Assembly: GCA_035235625.1 (NCBI GenBank)
Contig: CP141148.1
Location: 38,069,057-38,133,056 of the forward strand
DNA: 64,000 bases
Source: Saururus chinensis
Taxonomy: Eukaryota; Streptophyta; Magnoliopsida; Piperales; Saururaceae
Reading direction: 5' to 3'
The notes under the pieces were generated by a model, which made no database searches, was not told the DNA's origin, and was given only the letters and a program-made list of their open reading frames with translations. Positions 35,059 through 47,953 of the stretch are shown piece after piece (the stretch's first letter is position 1; each line of letters begins with the position of its first letter). A program made the translations under genes and the position numbers.

Positions 35059-35944
35059 TGTCACGGGTATGAAGCTTTGCCTAGCATTTGCACTCGTGAT
35101 GGCCTGACTACACCGAGTAGCCATTAGTCACTCTCTTCCCTTCTCACTCGTATGCACAAGGGAGAAATAAGCAAAACAGCAACACAGTCTGACTTGGTGC
35201 AAGGGTCTCCGCCCAAGCTATATTTCTGTCCACTAAAATACAATATAGGGAGAGGGCAAGGCTGAACAACCAGGCTGAGAGCTCTCTTCTCTTGCCCCCT
35301 GGTTCGCTATGCAGGAAGAAATCTGATCATAATCAGCCATGGCCGCCCCTCTCATCCCTTTATATAAATACAGCCCTAGGCTGGCCGTCCTAATGCCATT
35401 AGAAGTACAAAACCCACCAAATACAAGAGTCCTCACCCTATCTAACTCTCAGCCCAAAGCCATTCCACCCCAGCATAGTTTAGGAAGCCTTCAAGAGTTC
35501 GTCCTCCGCTAGAAGTCTATCACCATGCTGCCTCCAAGAGTTAGCCCATCTGAGGAAACCAGCTACTCCAATTCTCATCCATCCTAGGAGTGTGACCAGT
35601 CTGCCTGTGCGAGTCTTGTATGTACTAGGAACCTACTGCCCGGTCTCCTACTCCAACTAGGAGTGCAGCTAGCCAACATAAGCTGAATCCTATCCGCCTT
35701 AGAAGTCTTCTCCTAAGTCTAAACAGTGCCCAGCTTTGCTGCTAGAGTCCTGCCCGCTCAAGGACTCCTACCTAGCCTGCTCCGCAAGGCGAGTAAGCTT
35801 GTCCGGAATATCACCTGCGCTGTCATAGCATTCATCCGTGCCCAAAGAACTGCCTAACAAAACTTGGTTGTCCACTGCCAAATATAGGAGTAGCCACTCT
35901 TTTTCCACATCCATTAAGTTAAGGGGCTAACACTAACCATGACA
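35059..35944 (+). mobile_element. Probable LTR-like unit, 886 bp
   Basis: It begins TGTCACGG and ends CCATGACA, inverted terminal motifs typical of LTRs. A TATA-like TTTATATAAATA lies at about 35359, about one third of the way in, consistent with a plus-strand U3-R-U5 order. No internal domain, primer binding site or second copy is seen nearby. Flanks are CTAGT and GTAAA, so there is no target duplication. It may be a worn solo LTR, or a chance pairing of ends. Confidence 0.45.
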
Positions 35945-38900
35945 GTAAAAATATGCCCCCACGACTAAACCCAATATAAAAAAGAAATAAAAAAAAGTGA
36001 GATAAAAACTTTTTATATATAAGAGATAACATAAAATTTAACGAAGGAAGGTGGGATAAAAAAAAAAGACAGAGGGTAAAAATAGGGTCTTAATAGCTTA
36101 TATTTTTATGCTTATAGCCTGTGAAGCAAATTAATGATAGAGCCAGTCATATTGCCCAAAAAAAAAAAAAAACGGCTTGGTCAACAAGTCAATAAGTTGG
36201 CCGGCGCGCAGCAAAGTCGGGTTACCTGGCAACATTGTTGCAAAAAGAAAAAAAGAAAAAAAACGAAAAAACTGCAGGCAATGTGCGTATAGGAAGCCAC
36301 CACGCAAGTAATCAGGTCCCACACTCCTCCTCTTTCCAAAGAACCCGTAACCCAGTCAACCCTTGGTTTGGTCACCCTTCCTCTAATCAACTTTGTTGAA
36401 CCGCGGAAGTATATGCTTTGACTACAACATTTAAATTTGCTACTATTACAAAGTCCTCGTAACTTTGTTTCCACGCATTTAAATTTGCGAGGACTTGATC
36501 AACTTCTTCCCTGGTTGGTAATCCTCAGCACCTTGACCCCAACTACTTCGGGCATATGGCGTAGTACTATACTATATATATACAGTTGACGACTATTTAA
36601 AAAGGGCTTATCAACACGAGCCTCTCAATGGAAAATGCTACTCATTTTCGTTGTCTAAGCGACGAAATAAAATACCGGCAGTTGAATTGTTTTCCCATGA
36701 TTCCCACTGCGAGAGTTGGGACACTTGGTCAGCTGTATCCACTTTGATTCCCACTGTCATGGAAAAAGAGTGGGCTTCTCTACTCCATGGCATGTCCTTC
36801 CTCCATTGATGAAGCATGCATAGCAAATGCCTCACTCTCCGCAGTATTCATCATTATGGGAAGTAACTTCATGGAACATTCTTGAATACTCCATATGAGG
36901 AACAACATTTCAATTTTGCTAAAACTTTGGAGCGTTACGTGACCGGAATTAACCATGCCAGCTATGAGAAGCGTGCAGGCTGATCAGCAGCAACTGTCTT
37001 TTGATCCCGTCAACGTGGGAACTGGTAAGAACTCAGGCCTGGTGCCAATGATATTCCCGTAGGATGTCCACTGGAGCAGGTTACATGTCCGTATTTATGT
37101 ATATATTTATGGGCACTGGATACATGAACGTTTATTATATATGCCCCGCTGATCCAGTTTCTCACTAACCATGTTTCCCAACTGAACTAAATGTTATCAT
37201 CTGATGGTTTGTTGGAAATTATGTCATTAGTTATCATTTCACAAATATTAACTATGTGATTGACTTGATCCCATGCCAGGCCAGCCAGAATGAACGGCAA
37301 AAATGATAAAAAAGAACAATCTATTACTCCCACGGTCTTAAAATAAGTGTTCAATTTGAATAATACGATAAGTATCTTATTTAATGGGTGTATCAAGTGT
37401 TTGCTTCTGTGCATGTCAACCACTTTCTCTTATCTCAAAAGTTTTAAATATCTTTTTCTTGCAATACTTTTAATTAGCTTTTTTGTGTCAATAGAGAAAA
37501 AGTATTTTTGGAAATATTGTATTGGCTTTTGAGTGATATCACGTAACTTTTTAAAAATGGGATATTTAATCATGAAGGGGATAGTGTTTACCTTGTTTTT
37601 CAAATTTATTGCTTACGAGGTTTTTGTTTCTCTCTGTCTTCCGCTTTGGTGGGTAAGTTGAAGCTGGTAGTTTGGGGGCTTATACCTTTCTTTTTTTAGG
37701 TTAATAAACTCTTTGCTTATCTAGCAAAGAAAAACTAAGCTTTCCTTTGCCCTATATTGATAGTTTTAGTTAATTTTTTTAAAATATAAAATAAATTTAA
37801 TTTAAAATATTAATAAAACTATTAATATAAGACAAAGAGAATATAAGATTATCGTTAAGGGAACAAATTTTGAGTGTATGTGGCATACCCTATTGGCCGT
37901 GTATTTTATTATTTAAGGTACAATTCATCAATATTTATAATCATTTATTACTATACTAACGAGTCATTTTATAAATGGTTAAATACACAACCAGCAAAAT
38001 GTGCAATGCACACCAAGTAATTTCTCCTCATTAGGACACACGGAGCTCGATCTTCATTAAACATAAGAAATCTAAGTAGGTGGATCTCAAATAATTGAAA
38101 AAATATATACGAAGTCAACAGGATTGCGCTGCCAACCAATCCGAATCCCATTATAAGGATATTAAGATGAAGTATCCTTTGTAGTGGGTTGTTTTGCCGT
38201 AAGTTTCGTGGTCAGTCAAACTCAAATTTTATATCTTATCTGGCTGCTCAAGAATAAGGGTGGGAAGAGTTAGGGGGAGATCCCACCAGTAGTGCAAACC
38301 AGGTCACCCTTTCCAATTTTTCCGCGTTCCAAACACTGCAAATTTCTTCTATAAGCACGATTGGGAGGGTTGGTGAAGCCGTACAAAAGTATTAAAGGTA
38401 AAATTTAATATGGATCGGGTTCACATGTGTCGAACTCGGATATTGCAAACTGTTCAATCAAGATTCGATGATGCATGCTAATTTTAGAGGGAGCAATGCG
38501 GTGATTTAAACCTGCCCGCCCCCTGAATTCCAACCTTGTGAGTTATAAAACCAATGGTGAGAATTGTCCAAAATTTAAATACAAAGAGAAAAGGTCCCAA
38601 CAAAATGTAGAGAGGACCACCTCTTCATATGTCACTGTATAATGGCCATCTCTTATTGTGATGTGGAGGACCCACAATATTCCCATCTGACTTACCTTTT
38701 TTTACTAATTATAAAATAATATTTTTAGATATTATTTTTTTTATATTATAGGCCTTACACCACCTTTAATTAGATACTTTAATTAAATAAAAATAATAGG
38801 TCCTACTTGACAACAAATTTTTTTATCCATAGGATATAGAATAGTAGGGCATACAAGTATCACTATTCCCCCACCACAGGATGGCTTTTATCATCTATGT

Positions 38901-41564
38901 TTACACATGCACTCATTTATTTAACCCATTATAGCCCTAACTATGAAGATTCTGCAAAGTAGCATATGCTTTGAAATATACCACGTTCCTATGTTGACAG
39001 GAGTACATATTTATGTCCTCGAAATCCTTATTATTGTTTATGATAACCACTCCTGCCCTGAACACGTTGTGAGCACATTGCATTGGCACGCGCTGTATTA
39101 CATTGTTCGTTATACAATCTTAAATTATATTTTTAATTAATTATGTTACGCATGGCTTGTCATGCGCATTTCAAATTAAAAAGGCTCTCAATGATCTGGT
39201 GTATACAGCATGAGGTGAATTCGTGTCCTATAATTAAAAAAACAACGTTCTTAATGACAATCTATTTACATATGTATTAATTAATCTAATATTTTCTGCA
39301 GGAAACAGTTCAAGTTTAAGTTGGAACCTAGCCCTCCATGCCAAGAAAACAAGTCTAGCTCTCCCATTGGTTGCACCGCCATGATTCATTTGTGTAGTAA
39401 ATCTGATCACGAGACCTCAACAGTACCCATTGTCCTACTTTTCCCTTTATTACATCCCGTCATGTTGTTTTGTCCTATATACATACATATGTAGACAGTT
39501 CACAGAGCCCCGTTAGACTGTACGACGTCTGTATTATATGGAGATGGTTTCTGCGTAGTTAAATGTAAATAAATTCAAATTTTGACTTGAGTAAATTCGG
39601 ATTTTAACTTTGAGCGTACGTTTTAAACATGAATGGACCTACTATGTACGGCTACGTGGTAAAATAATTCCACTAAATACCTTCTCTTATGTTGCCGTCC
39701 AATGACGAGATTTAATGTTTCAGAATAAATACGTACAAAGTAAAGAAAACCGTCACGTATTCATTGGCAAGGGTCCATTATTTCACGAGAAGCACGTGGT
39801 CTGCTAAGATCAGTGCTAGGTTTCCTTAGTACTTGACTCATTAAAGCTCAAGTTGGCAATTTGGAGTGAGCCATGCAATCAACTGGCACTACCTGCTCCC
39901 CATCAAGCATTAAGATTAAACAATATTCCTTTTATTTTATAATAATAATTTTATTTATTTTAAAAAAAAAATTAATTTATGTTAATTTCCCGTGTTACTT
40001 AGTCAATAAATCCCTAAGTAATGTTTATCATGAGGCATAGGATATAAATATATTCGACTTGGGCTTGTGTAAGCCTAAGCTCTTTAAATTGGGCCTAAAA
40101 AAAATGATTTATATGAAGTTTGTTTAATTAAAACATAAAGGTAATATATCTGATGGAGCAAGTTTCCAACTAATTTTGTCCTCGCAATGTAGAAAGTACA
40201 AATAAGCACGTGCACCACGTGAGCAATATAAATTCCCCCTCTTCAGGGAAATTCCAAAGAAAAGGCTAAAAAAAAAAGCTCCTTTGTCTCGGTGTAGTCC
40301 CATCGAGCTGTGCCGGAGCGACAGAAAACGAAATTTCTTGCCGCATATTGATTGAGGGGTCAGCAAAAAAGAGAGAACATAAAATTTTAAATGGAGGGGA
40401 GGGGGTCTGCCGCATGATTTTTTTTTTCTTTTTTATCACTTTCAGAAGCGTTTTTCATATTCTTTCGCTAGTGGATGTTAGCGTCTAAGCAACTATCAAT
40501 GTCATTGATAAAGAGCTCCATGTACCGTTTACGCTAGGCTCCGCTAACATTCATTAGTGCGTGCCCCATCATAAAAGTTACACTAGGCTTATTGTCTGTG
40601 TCTGTGCGCAACTTACACTAAGGCTCCCCACTTTCAATCCCCTGCTAACAAATTAATTACCATAACTTTCAGTCCCAATTTGGGTTCAGCCGCGCGCGCA
40701 TGGGCCTCGTTGGATGGCAGGGATTTGCTGGGGGTGGATGGCATTTGCTGGGGACCTCAATGCAATGAGTCATGAAGTTTTGTGAGTGATCATCTACTCT
40801 ACTGTGTAAAACCATTTTTTGTTGCTCGACCGACACACAATTACTACGCTTATGCTATGAATGTGTTTAATTAAAACTTAAAAAGGAATCTGAAATATCA
40901 CTTGTATAATGGGCCATGCAAATTGATAAGAGCTCATCAAAATACAGTCAGCTGGGGCCATGGAGTTCCTTTCTGCTCTTTCTTTATTTGCAACCTTTTT
41001 TTTTTGTGCTTTCTTTATCTGTGAAGGGGCGACTTGGCCGTGTTGAAAGCTAATGATTGAGAAAGCTTTTGAACGCATTTACCGGAAGACTTGTATAATT
41101 GGTGAATTCGGACCGAATTATTGGTGACAGTTGTCGCAATGCAACACAGACACGACGATCCGCGCCTCTATTGATTGGACAAAAAAGCTCCAAGCAGCGT
41201 CTTACAACTAGAGAAAATAGAGAGACTTCTCTATCATGAGTAATATTTTTGATTAAAATTTAATAAATAATAATATAAAATTATCACATCAATAAGGAAA
41301 TAGTGAGAATGAAACTTAAGAACCAAATCTAATGGTGCCTAAGGTAGACAATACTATCCAAGAAGATAATACCCTACAAAGATGAAGAGCCACTCAAGAT
41401 GCATTTCGTGTCATATGCACACGGCCAGGTAGTTTAACATTTTTCAAAAGTAGATGCATGCATGTTGTTCTTTTTAAAGGCCCTTGGCATTCGTTTTCTC
41501 TTAACTAAAACTATATAATTTAGAAAAATAAGTCATGGTATTATGAGTCGTTGAATTGTGATCA
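35945..41564. other. Long AT-rich intergenic region
   Basis: No convincing gene in 5.6 kb. MITE-like pieces occur at about 37325-37585 (starting ACTCCCACGGTCTTAAAATA), at about 37745-37850, and at about 39928-40010. A dispersed repeat lies at 38690-38875, related to an inverted copy at about 50636-50775. A GAAGCGTTTTTCATATTC segment at about 40446 resembles the terminal motif of the element split by the chromovirus. Several lysine-rich short frames reflect poly-A tracts. Confidence 0.5.
38690..38875 (+). repeat. Dispersed repeat, partner of 50636-50775
   Basis: AGGCCTTACACCACCTTTAA, a GGTCCTACTT block and a final GGCATACAAGTATCACTATT appear in the same order, on the opposite strand, at 50636-50775 (AGGCCTTATACCATCTTTAA, GGGTCCTACTT, GGCATATATTG). 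It is an AT-rich interspersed repeat of unknown class. Confidence 0.5.
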
Positions 41565-41569
41565 CAAAT

Positions 41570-43513
41570 TAATGCAGAGATTTGAAAACGAACAAACTCT
41601 CTTCATTTATTTGAAACTCGAATTACAAACATAAGCTGAGAAGATCAACCCAAGTAGATCTCTGTAACTTCACTCAACAAGGAACAAACCCTCGAGAGGA
41701 AATCCTCACACAAGCTAAAGCTTTGAAAATGCAACAACAACTAATTATCTTCTATTACAGAAGTCTATTTATACTTACAGGGGGTTATTCAATTAAGATT
41801 TAAATATAAAATGCTAGCATTTTAAAATTTTCAGTTAGTCATTTAGAATTGCCTATACTATAGTTATAATCCAGTGTTATTACATTAAGATTTAAAATAC
41901 AATATTTTAAATACCGTGTTAGTAGTTAAATAATTGATTCTTGTATTTGAAATATAGCGTTAGTTAAAAATCTTAGGAGTGTAACTTCAGAGGATTTTGC
42001 TGGAAACTTATAACATATAAGTGAGATTTTACTACACCACTTCTAGAGGTGGTATTATAAAATGATTGAAGCACTGGAAAAGGGAGGCCGATACCCACTA
42101 GAAAATGGAGGCCGACACACACTAGAGGTCGATACGTCTCCCACACGTATTTTTGATATATACTGGCTGTATCGGGCATATGATATCTATACGGCCGATA
42201 CGTATCGATACTCTAATATTTTAATATTTTTTTATTTTAAAAAATATTTTTTTCTAATTTTTTTTCTTGAAAACAAAAATATAATTCCAATTCAACCTCT
42301 TCTAATGACTATGTTTTTATTATATTAAAAATATTTTTTAAAAAATTATATGAGATCAATATAAGTGGGTCTATATAGTTTACATAATTTTTTTAAAAAT
42401 ATAGTGCTCTACAATTATGCATTTACTTAAACATCTATTGTATGAGTTTCTCAATAATATTCATATGACTCATTAAATATCTTATTTGATTTTAAAATAA
42501 ATTAATTTTAGAACACTTAATATGGGGCGGAGGGAATAATAGTTTATAGAGGACAGAGGGAGTAAAGTATATGGTTCTAAAATGAAATAATTTTAGAACA
42601 CTTGTATTAGTTTATACGACCTTATAAAATAAAGTATTATAATGATATATTATTAGTTATAATTTTTTTTATGTATATCAAAAGGTTTACGATCGTTTTG
42701 GTGCGTACCAAGCATATCATCGGCACGTACTCATATCCATGATCGTCGATACTATCATCTGTATTGATAATGTCTTCCATGGCTTGGAGGAGGCTATCAT
42801 TTTCATGTGACGACTGGAGCTTGGCGGAGGCCACCATTCTTGCCGGAGAAACTATCGTCGCTAGGTAACATCTCCTCTCATCCTTCAACCGTCGTTGTCT
42901 TCCATTCTCTGTTTTGATTTTTTTTCTCCATATACCCTATTACCTACTCCGCTCATGGCCACCTCTCGCATTTTTTTAAATTATGAATTAGTCAAATTTT
43001 AAAATTGTAGATAAAAAAATTTTAGGAGTTAATTATTTTGAAATCAACAGCTCAAATCTCGGGATTTTAGTAATACAAAATTTGGGTATCCAAATATTTT
43101 AAAATTTGGCAGTTCAAATCCAAGAATTTGGATTATATTCTAAAATCTCATATTTTAAATCCAGTATTTAAAATTTTGATTGACTAACCCCCTGTTAATG
43201 AATTGATTTTGAACACTTTTGAGCTAACAAAACTTCTAAATCAAAGAGACAACGTCTAGAGCTCTGTCACTTTTCAAAAGTCCAGGTGAAGACGACGATT
43301 AACGGATTTAACGACCACAATGTTTAAATTGTAATGACGTAAACACCCTTCCCAATTTTTGAGTATTTACCAACACACTATAATTCCACCCGTTAGTGAA
43401 TACCGAAAATACCCTCACAAGTTTTAAACTCGTCCACCAGTGTTCGATCAAATGCCTCACTCAGTTTGATTATTTTCCTTCAAGTAACCAACTAAACTGG
43501 AGCTCCTGCATCA
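41570..43513 (-). repeat. 3' LTR of the minus-strand gypsy element, split by an insertion
   Basis: About 524 bp of LTR in two pieces, 41570-41777 and 43198-43513, separated by the 1417-bp DNA element plus a TTA duplication. The intact right LTR reads straight through the same point. Confidence 0.92.
41775..43197. mobile_element. Nested TIR DNA transposon with TTA target duplication (PIF/Harbinger-like)
   Basis: The 1417-bp element (41778-43194) has inverted ends CAGGGGGTTATTCAAT on the left and, on the other strand, CAGGGGGTTAGTCAAT. Similarity continues for about 28 bp. TTA duplications lie at 41775-41777 and 43195-43197. The intact companion LTR shows the empty site with a single TTA. A 3-bp TTA duplication is characteristic of PIF/Harbinger elements. 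The interior is AT-rich except for a GC-richer island around 42690-42900, which has an 83-codon minus frame (42637-42888) of no recognised family. No transposase is seen, so it is probably non-autonomous, perhaps carrying captured sequence. Confidence 0.85.
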
Positions 43514-43617
43514 AATCTTCCTTCCCAACAATGAGCTCGTCCTCAAGCTTAGCTCAAACATCAAGAACCTCCACTTCTTCATCATGATAAAAAATTAAAT
43601 CTCACACATTGAAAATA

Positions 43618-46600
43618 TTTGAAATCTATAATCCATGAGGTAAATTGACATAGTAGGCATTGTTTCCAAGTTTCTTTAATATCTGACAAGCCCCAACTTT
43701 CTTGGCTTGAAGTTTTCCTTGCTGACAAACTAGAAACCTGTCTTTACTCAAATGTACCATAACAAGATCGCCCTCATTTAAATGAACCTCCTTTCTATGA
43801 ATATAAGCATAAAGCTTATATCGAGCATTTGATTTCAAAATTTTGTCTCGAACTTTTGCATGTAATTGAGCAAATTGCTCTATTGTTTGAATTGCTAAAG
43901 TAGATTCGCCAACTTTCTTAGGGCCTGAAATAATGTCCAAAGGGTGGTAAGGAATAAATCCATACACAATTTGAAAAGGAGCCAAACCTGTTGTGTGATT
44001 CATTGTGGAATTATATGCAAAAATTATGCTTGACAAATGGCTGAATCCCATTATTTTGGAGTGTCACCTTGAATGCACCTTAATAAACTTCCCAAACTCC
44101 CGTTTGTGACCTTAGTTTGTCCATCAATCTGTGGATGGCATGTGCTACTATACTATAAAGTAGTTCCAATCCTTTTCCATAAAGTTTGCCAAAAATTACT
44201 CAAAGACTGACTGTCTCAATCAGAAGTTATAGTCAAGGGAACTCCATGAAGCCTGATTACTTCTTTTAAAAATAGACCAACCACATGAATAGCATATGTA
44301 CTTTTTTTACAAGGAAAAAAATGTGCTTGCTTAGAAAATCGGTCCACTACTACATATATTGAATCATATCCTCTTTGTGTTTTTGGCCACCCGAGAATAA
44401 AGTCCATGCTAAGATCTTCCCATGGCCTTTTAGGCACTAGTAAAGGAGTATATAGGCATGCATTAGATGCTCCTCCTTTGTACTGCTGGCACACAAAACA
44501 TTGTTTTACTACTTTTTGCACATCTCGTATTAACTGTGGTCAATAATATCTAGCTTTAACTAAAGATAAAGTTTTGTCTTTTCCTACATGACCAGAAAGA
44601 CCTCCTCCATGCAACTCTTTGATCAACAACATTCTTAAAGAGCAAGCCGGCACACATAAAAGATGCCCTTTGTAAAGAAATCAATTGTGAACAACAAAAT
44701 CACCCTATGGTTTTTATGTCTACAAACATTGTTGCCACCTTTCCTGAAAAGCTTTATCCTCCTTGTAAAGCTCCTTAATCTCATCAAAACCAAAACAGTT
44801 AGTGGATAAAACATGTACAAGACTAGCCCTTCGACTAAGAGCATCAACAACCTTGTTAAGCTTCCCTTATTTGTGTCTTATTACAAAAGTATAGTCCTGT
44901 AAATCACCTACCCATCTTGCCAAAAGTCTATCTATTTTGGACTGAGTATGCAAGTGTTTTAAAGAGTCATGGTCTGTATTCAAGATAAATTCTTTAAAAA
45001 CCAAATAATGGCGCTAGTGCTTCAAAGTTTGAATTAAAGCATAAAGCTCCAACTTGTAAGCAGACTATTTTTGTTTATTCTCATTTAATTTTTTACTATA
45101 ATAGGCTACTGGTCAACCTTCTTGTGATAAGACAACACCTATACCATTTATAGAGTTATCACAAATCGACCTCAAACACCTTTGAAAAATTAGGTAAGGC
45201 TACTGTAGGAGTTGCGGTAAATTTATGTTTCAAAAGTTCAAAGCTCTGTTATTGACTAGAATGTCATTAAAACTGTCCTTTTTTTAAGCATTCTATAAGA
45301 GGAGCAGCAAGTGTACTGAATCCTTGAATAAACCTCATGTAGAATGTAGCACATCCAAGAAAACTTCTTACTTCAGTAGTATTTTTTGGCATTGACCAAC
45401 TGAGAATGACATCAACTTTTCCTTTATCTACTTTAAGACCTTTACTCACCACATAACCTAGAAACACCAACTGATCAGCCATGAAAATACTTTTTTTTCA
45501 AGTTAACATAAAGACTGTTTTCCTGTAACAGTTGAAATACTGAATGTAAATGTTGTATATGCTGATTTTCTTCAGAGCTCTAGATGAGTATATCATCAAA
45601 GTAAACTACAACACATTTTCTTATCAATGGTTTTAAAACCTGGGTCATGAGCCTCATAAATGTGTTGGGTGCATTGGTTAACCCAAATGGCATAACAAGT
45701 CATTCATATAATCCATCCTTTATTTTAAAAGCAGTTTTCTACTCATCACCTAACTACATTCTAATATGATGATAACCTGATCTTAAATCCACTTTTGAAA
45801 AGACTTGAGCCCCTACAAGCATGTCCAACATGTCTTCCAATCTCAAATTGGAAACATGTACTTAACAATTATTTTATTGATGGCTCTTGAGTCCACATAC
45901 ATCTTCCATGAACCATCTTTTTTTGGGACCAATAGAGTAGGAACTACTACTGGACTTAGGCTCTCTCGAATCAAAACCCTCTTAAGGAGATCTTGAATTT
46001 GTCTATGCAATTCATTATGTTCAGTGGGACTCATCCTATAATGAGGCAAATGAGGAAGAGTAGCTCTAGGGATTAAATTGATTATGTGTTGTATACTTAT
46101 CATAGGAGGTAATGCTAAAGGTTTATCATCATTAACTAAATTAGCATACAGATGAAGTAATTCTTGAACACTTTTATGACAGGATGAAGAATTGTCTTTA
46201 GCTAAATGCATTGCGGTTTTGTCAGCAAAGACTATAGCCACCATTCCATTTTTCAGTTCAATAGACAAATTATATACAACTGTTAAAATCTTCTCGTCTT
46301 TCATGATTTTTTAATCTTTCCTTTTATTGTAACCAATTTTGATATTCTTAGTTGACTGTTCAAAATTCACATTAGCAATTTTATTTGGCTGCATTACTGT
46401 AACATCTTGAGATGAAGGAATTATACCTGATTGAGGATGCAAAATGATTGTCTTCCCTTTGCATTCAAACTAAATGGTGTTTGCATAACCATCATGAATG
46501 ATATAGGTATCATATTGCCAAGGTCTGCCTAATAATAAATGACATATAGTCATGTCTAAAACATCACACAATATCTCTGCTTTATAAGTTTTACCAATAC

Positions 46601-47372
46601 TAAAAGGGATTACACACTATGATTCAACCTTGACTTCTTCTACTTCTTTAATCTATCCAATGACATATGGTTGAGGGTGAGGAGTAATAGGCAGCTTTAA
46701 CTTCTCAACTATGGACTTAGAAACTAAATTCTATGTACACCCACCATCAACTATAACCTAGTATCTCAAATCCTTCATTGTTCCCACAGTAATAAATAAA
46801 CTATGTCTCTGCACATGTTCAAAAAATTTTGGGGCTAACAACAACTGTCTTACCACTAACATAATTTTAGAACTAATGTCCCTGTCAGACATATCATCTT
46901 CATAAACTTCCTCTCGATAATCTTCAGTTTCACTGTCTTCACTAACTTCTTCAGTAGACTACATTTGGTAATAAGTCTAGCCCCGGATCTAACATTAGAT
47001 TCCCCTATTCGCAGAGGGCATTCTAAAGAATAATGACCAAGCTACTTGCATTTCCAACAATTATCAAGTTTAGGTTTTGCATACTCATTTTTTTTTACTA
47101 GCAAGTATTAAAAATGTTGGCTTATTGAACCTAGATCCCTGTGGTACTCGAACTCTAGGATGCACTTGATCCGCAAATCTAGGGTTTGGATCTGCATTTC
47201 TCTGAGAGTCTCTTACTTGATTCATAGTAGCCATCATGATTAAGTTCAAACTTCGATTCATCATCTCCATCTGTGTGGCTATCAATTGCATCGACTGCTG
47301 CATTGGCTACTGAATCAACAAAATGTCAGCCATGGAAGGTACATTGGATGAACCTTCATTCTGATCGTTTAC
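43618..47372 (-). pseudogene. Degenerate gag-pol of the minus-strand gypsy element
   Basis: From right to left: a gag start (about 47372, with an early stop), a short Met/Gln-rich segment, then a damaged CCHC knuckle (CWKCK-stop-LGHYSLECP, about 47050). Only about 100 codons separate the gag start from the knuckle, so the capsid domain appears deleted. A worn protease follows (VDGGCT, about 46750). Reverse transcriptase spans about 46100-45500 (LVPKKDGSWKMYVDSRAIN). RNase H-region traces lie at about 45270-44900, including SFLGCATFYMRFI. Integrase spans about 44640-43800 (DFILGWPKTQRGYDSIYVVV, then EVHLNEGDLVMVHLSKDRF). No chromodomain is visible. Multiple stops and shifts make it inactive. 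Confidence 0.88.
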
Positions 47373-47410
47373 TGCCATCGAAGATCAACAAACTAGCTCT
47401 GATACCAAAT

Positions 47411-47953
47411 TGATGCAGTCAAGAATTTGAAAATGAACAAACTCTCTTCATTTATCTGAAACTCGAATTACAAACACAAGCTGAGAAGATCAACCCAAGT
47501 AGACCTCTGCGACTTCACTCAACAGAGTCAGGGAACAAACCCTCAAGAGGAAATCCTCACACAAGCTAAAGCTTTGAAAATACAAGAACAACTAACTATC
47601 TTCTATTACAGAAGTCTATTTATACTTAATGAATTAATTTCGAACACTTTTGAGCTAACAGAACTTTTAAATCAAAGAGACGACGTCTAGAACTCTGTCA
47701 TTGTTCAGAAGTCCAGCTGAAGACGACGATTAACGGATTTAATAACCACAATGTTTAAACTATAATGATGTAAACACCCTTCCCAGTTTTCGAGTATCTA
47801 CCCGCTTTGCCAACACACTATAATTCTACCCATTAGTGAATACCGAAAATACCCTCACAAGTTTTAAACTCATCCATCAGTGTTCGATCAAATGCCTCAC
47901 TCAATTTGATTATTTTACTTCAAGTAACCGACTAAACTTGAGCTCCTGCCTCA
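47411..47953 (-). repeat. 5' LTR of the minus-strand gypsy element
   Basis: 543 bp, intact, TGATGCAG to CTGCCTCA on the plus strand. It borders the primer binding site at its left edge and the CAAAT duplication at its right. Confidence 0.92.
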
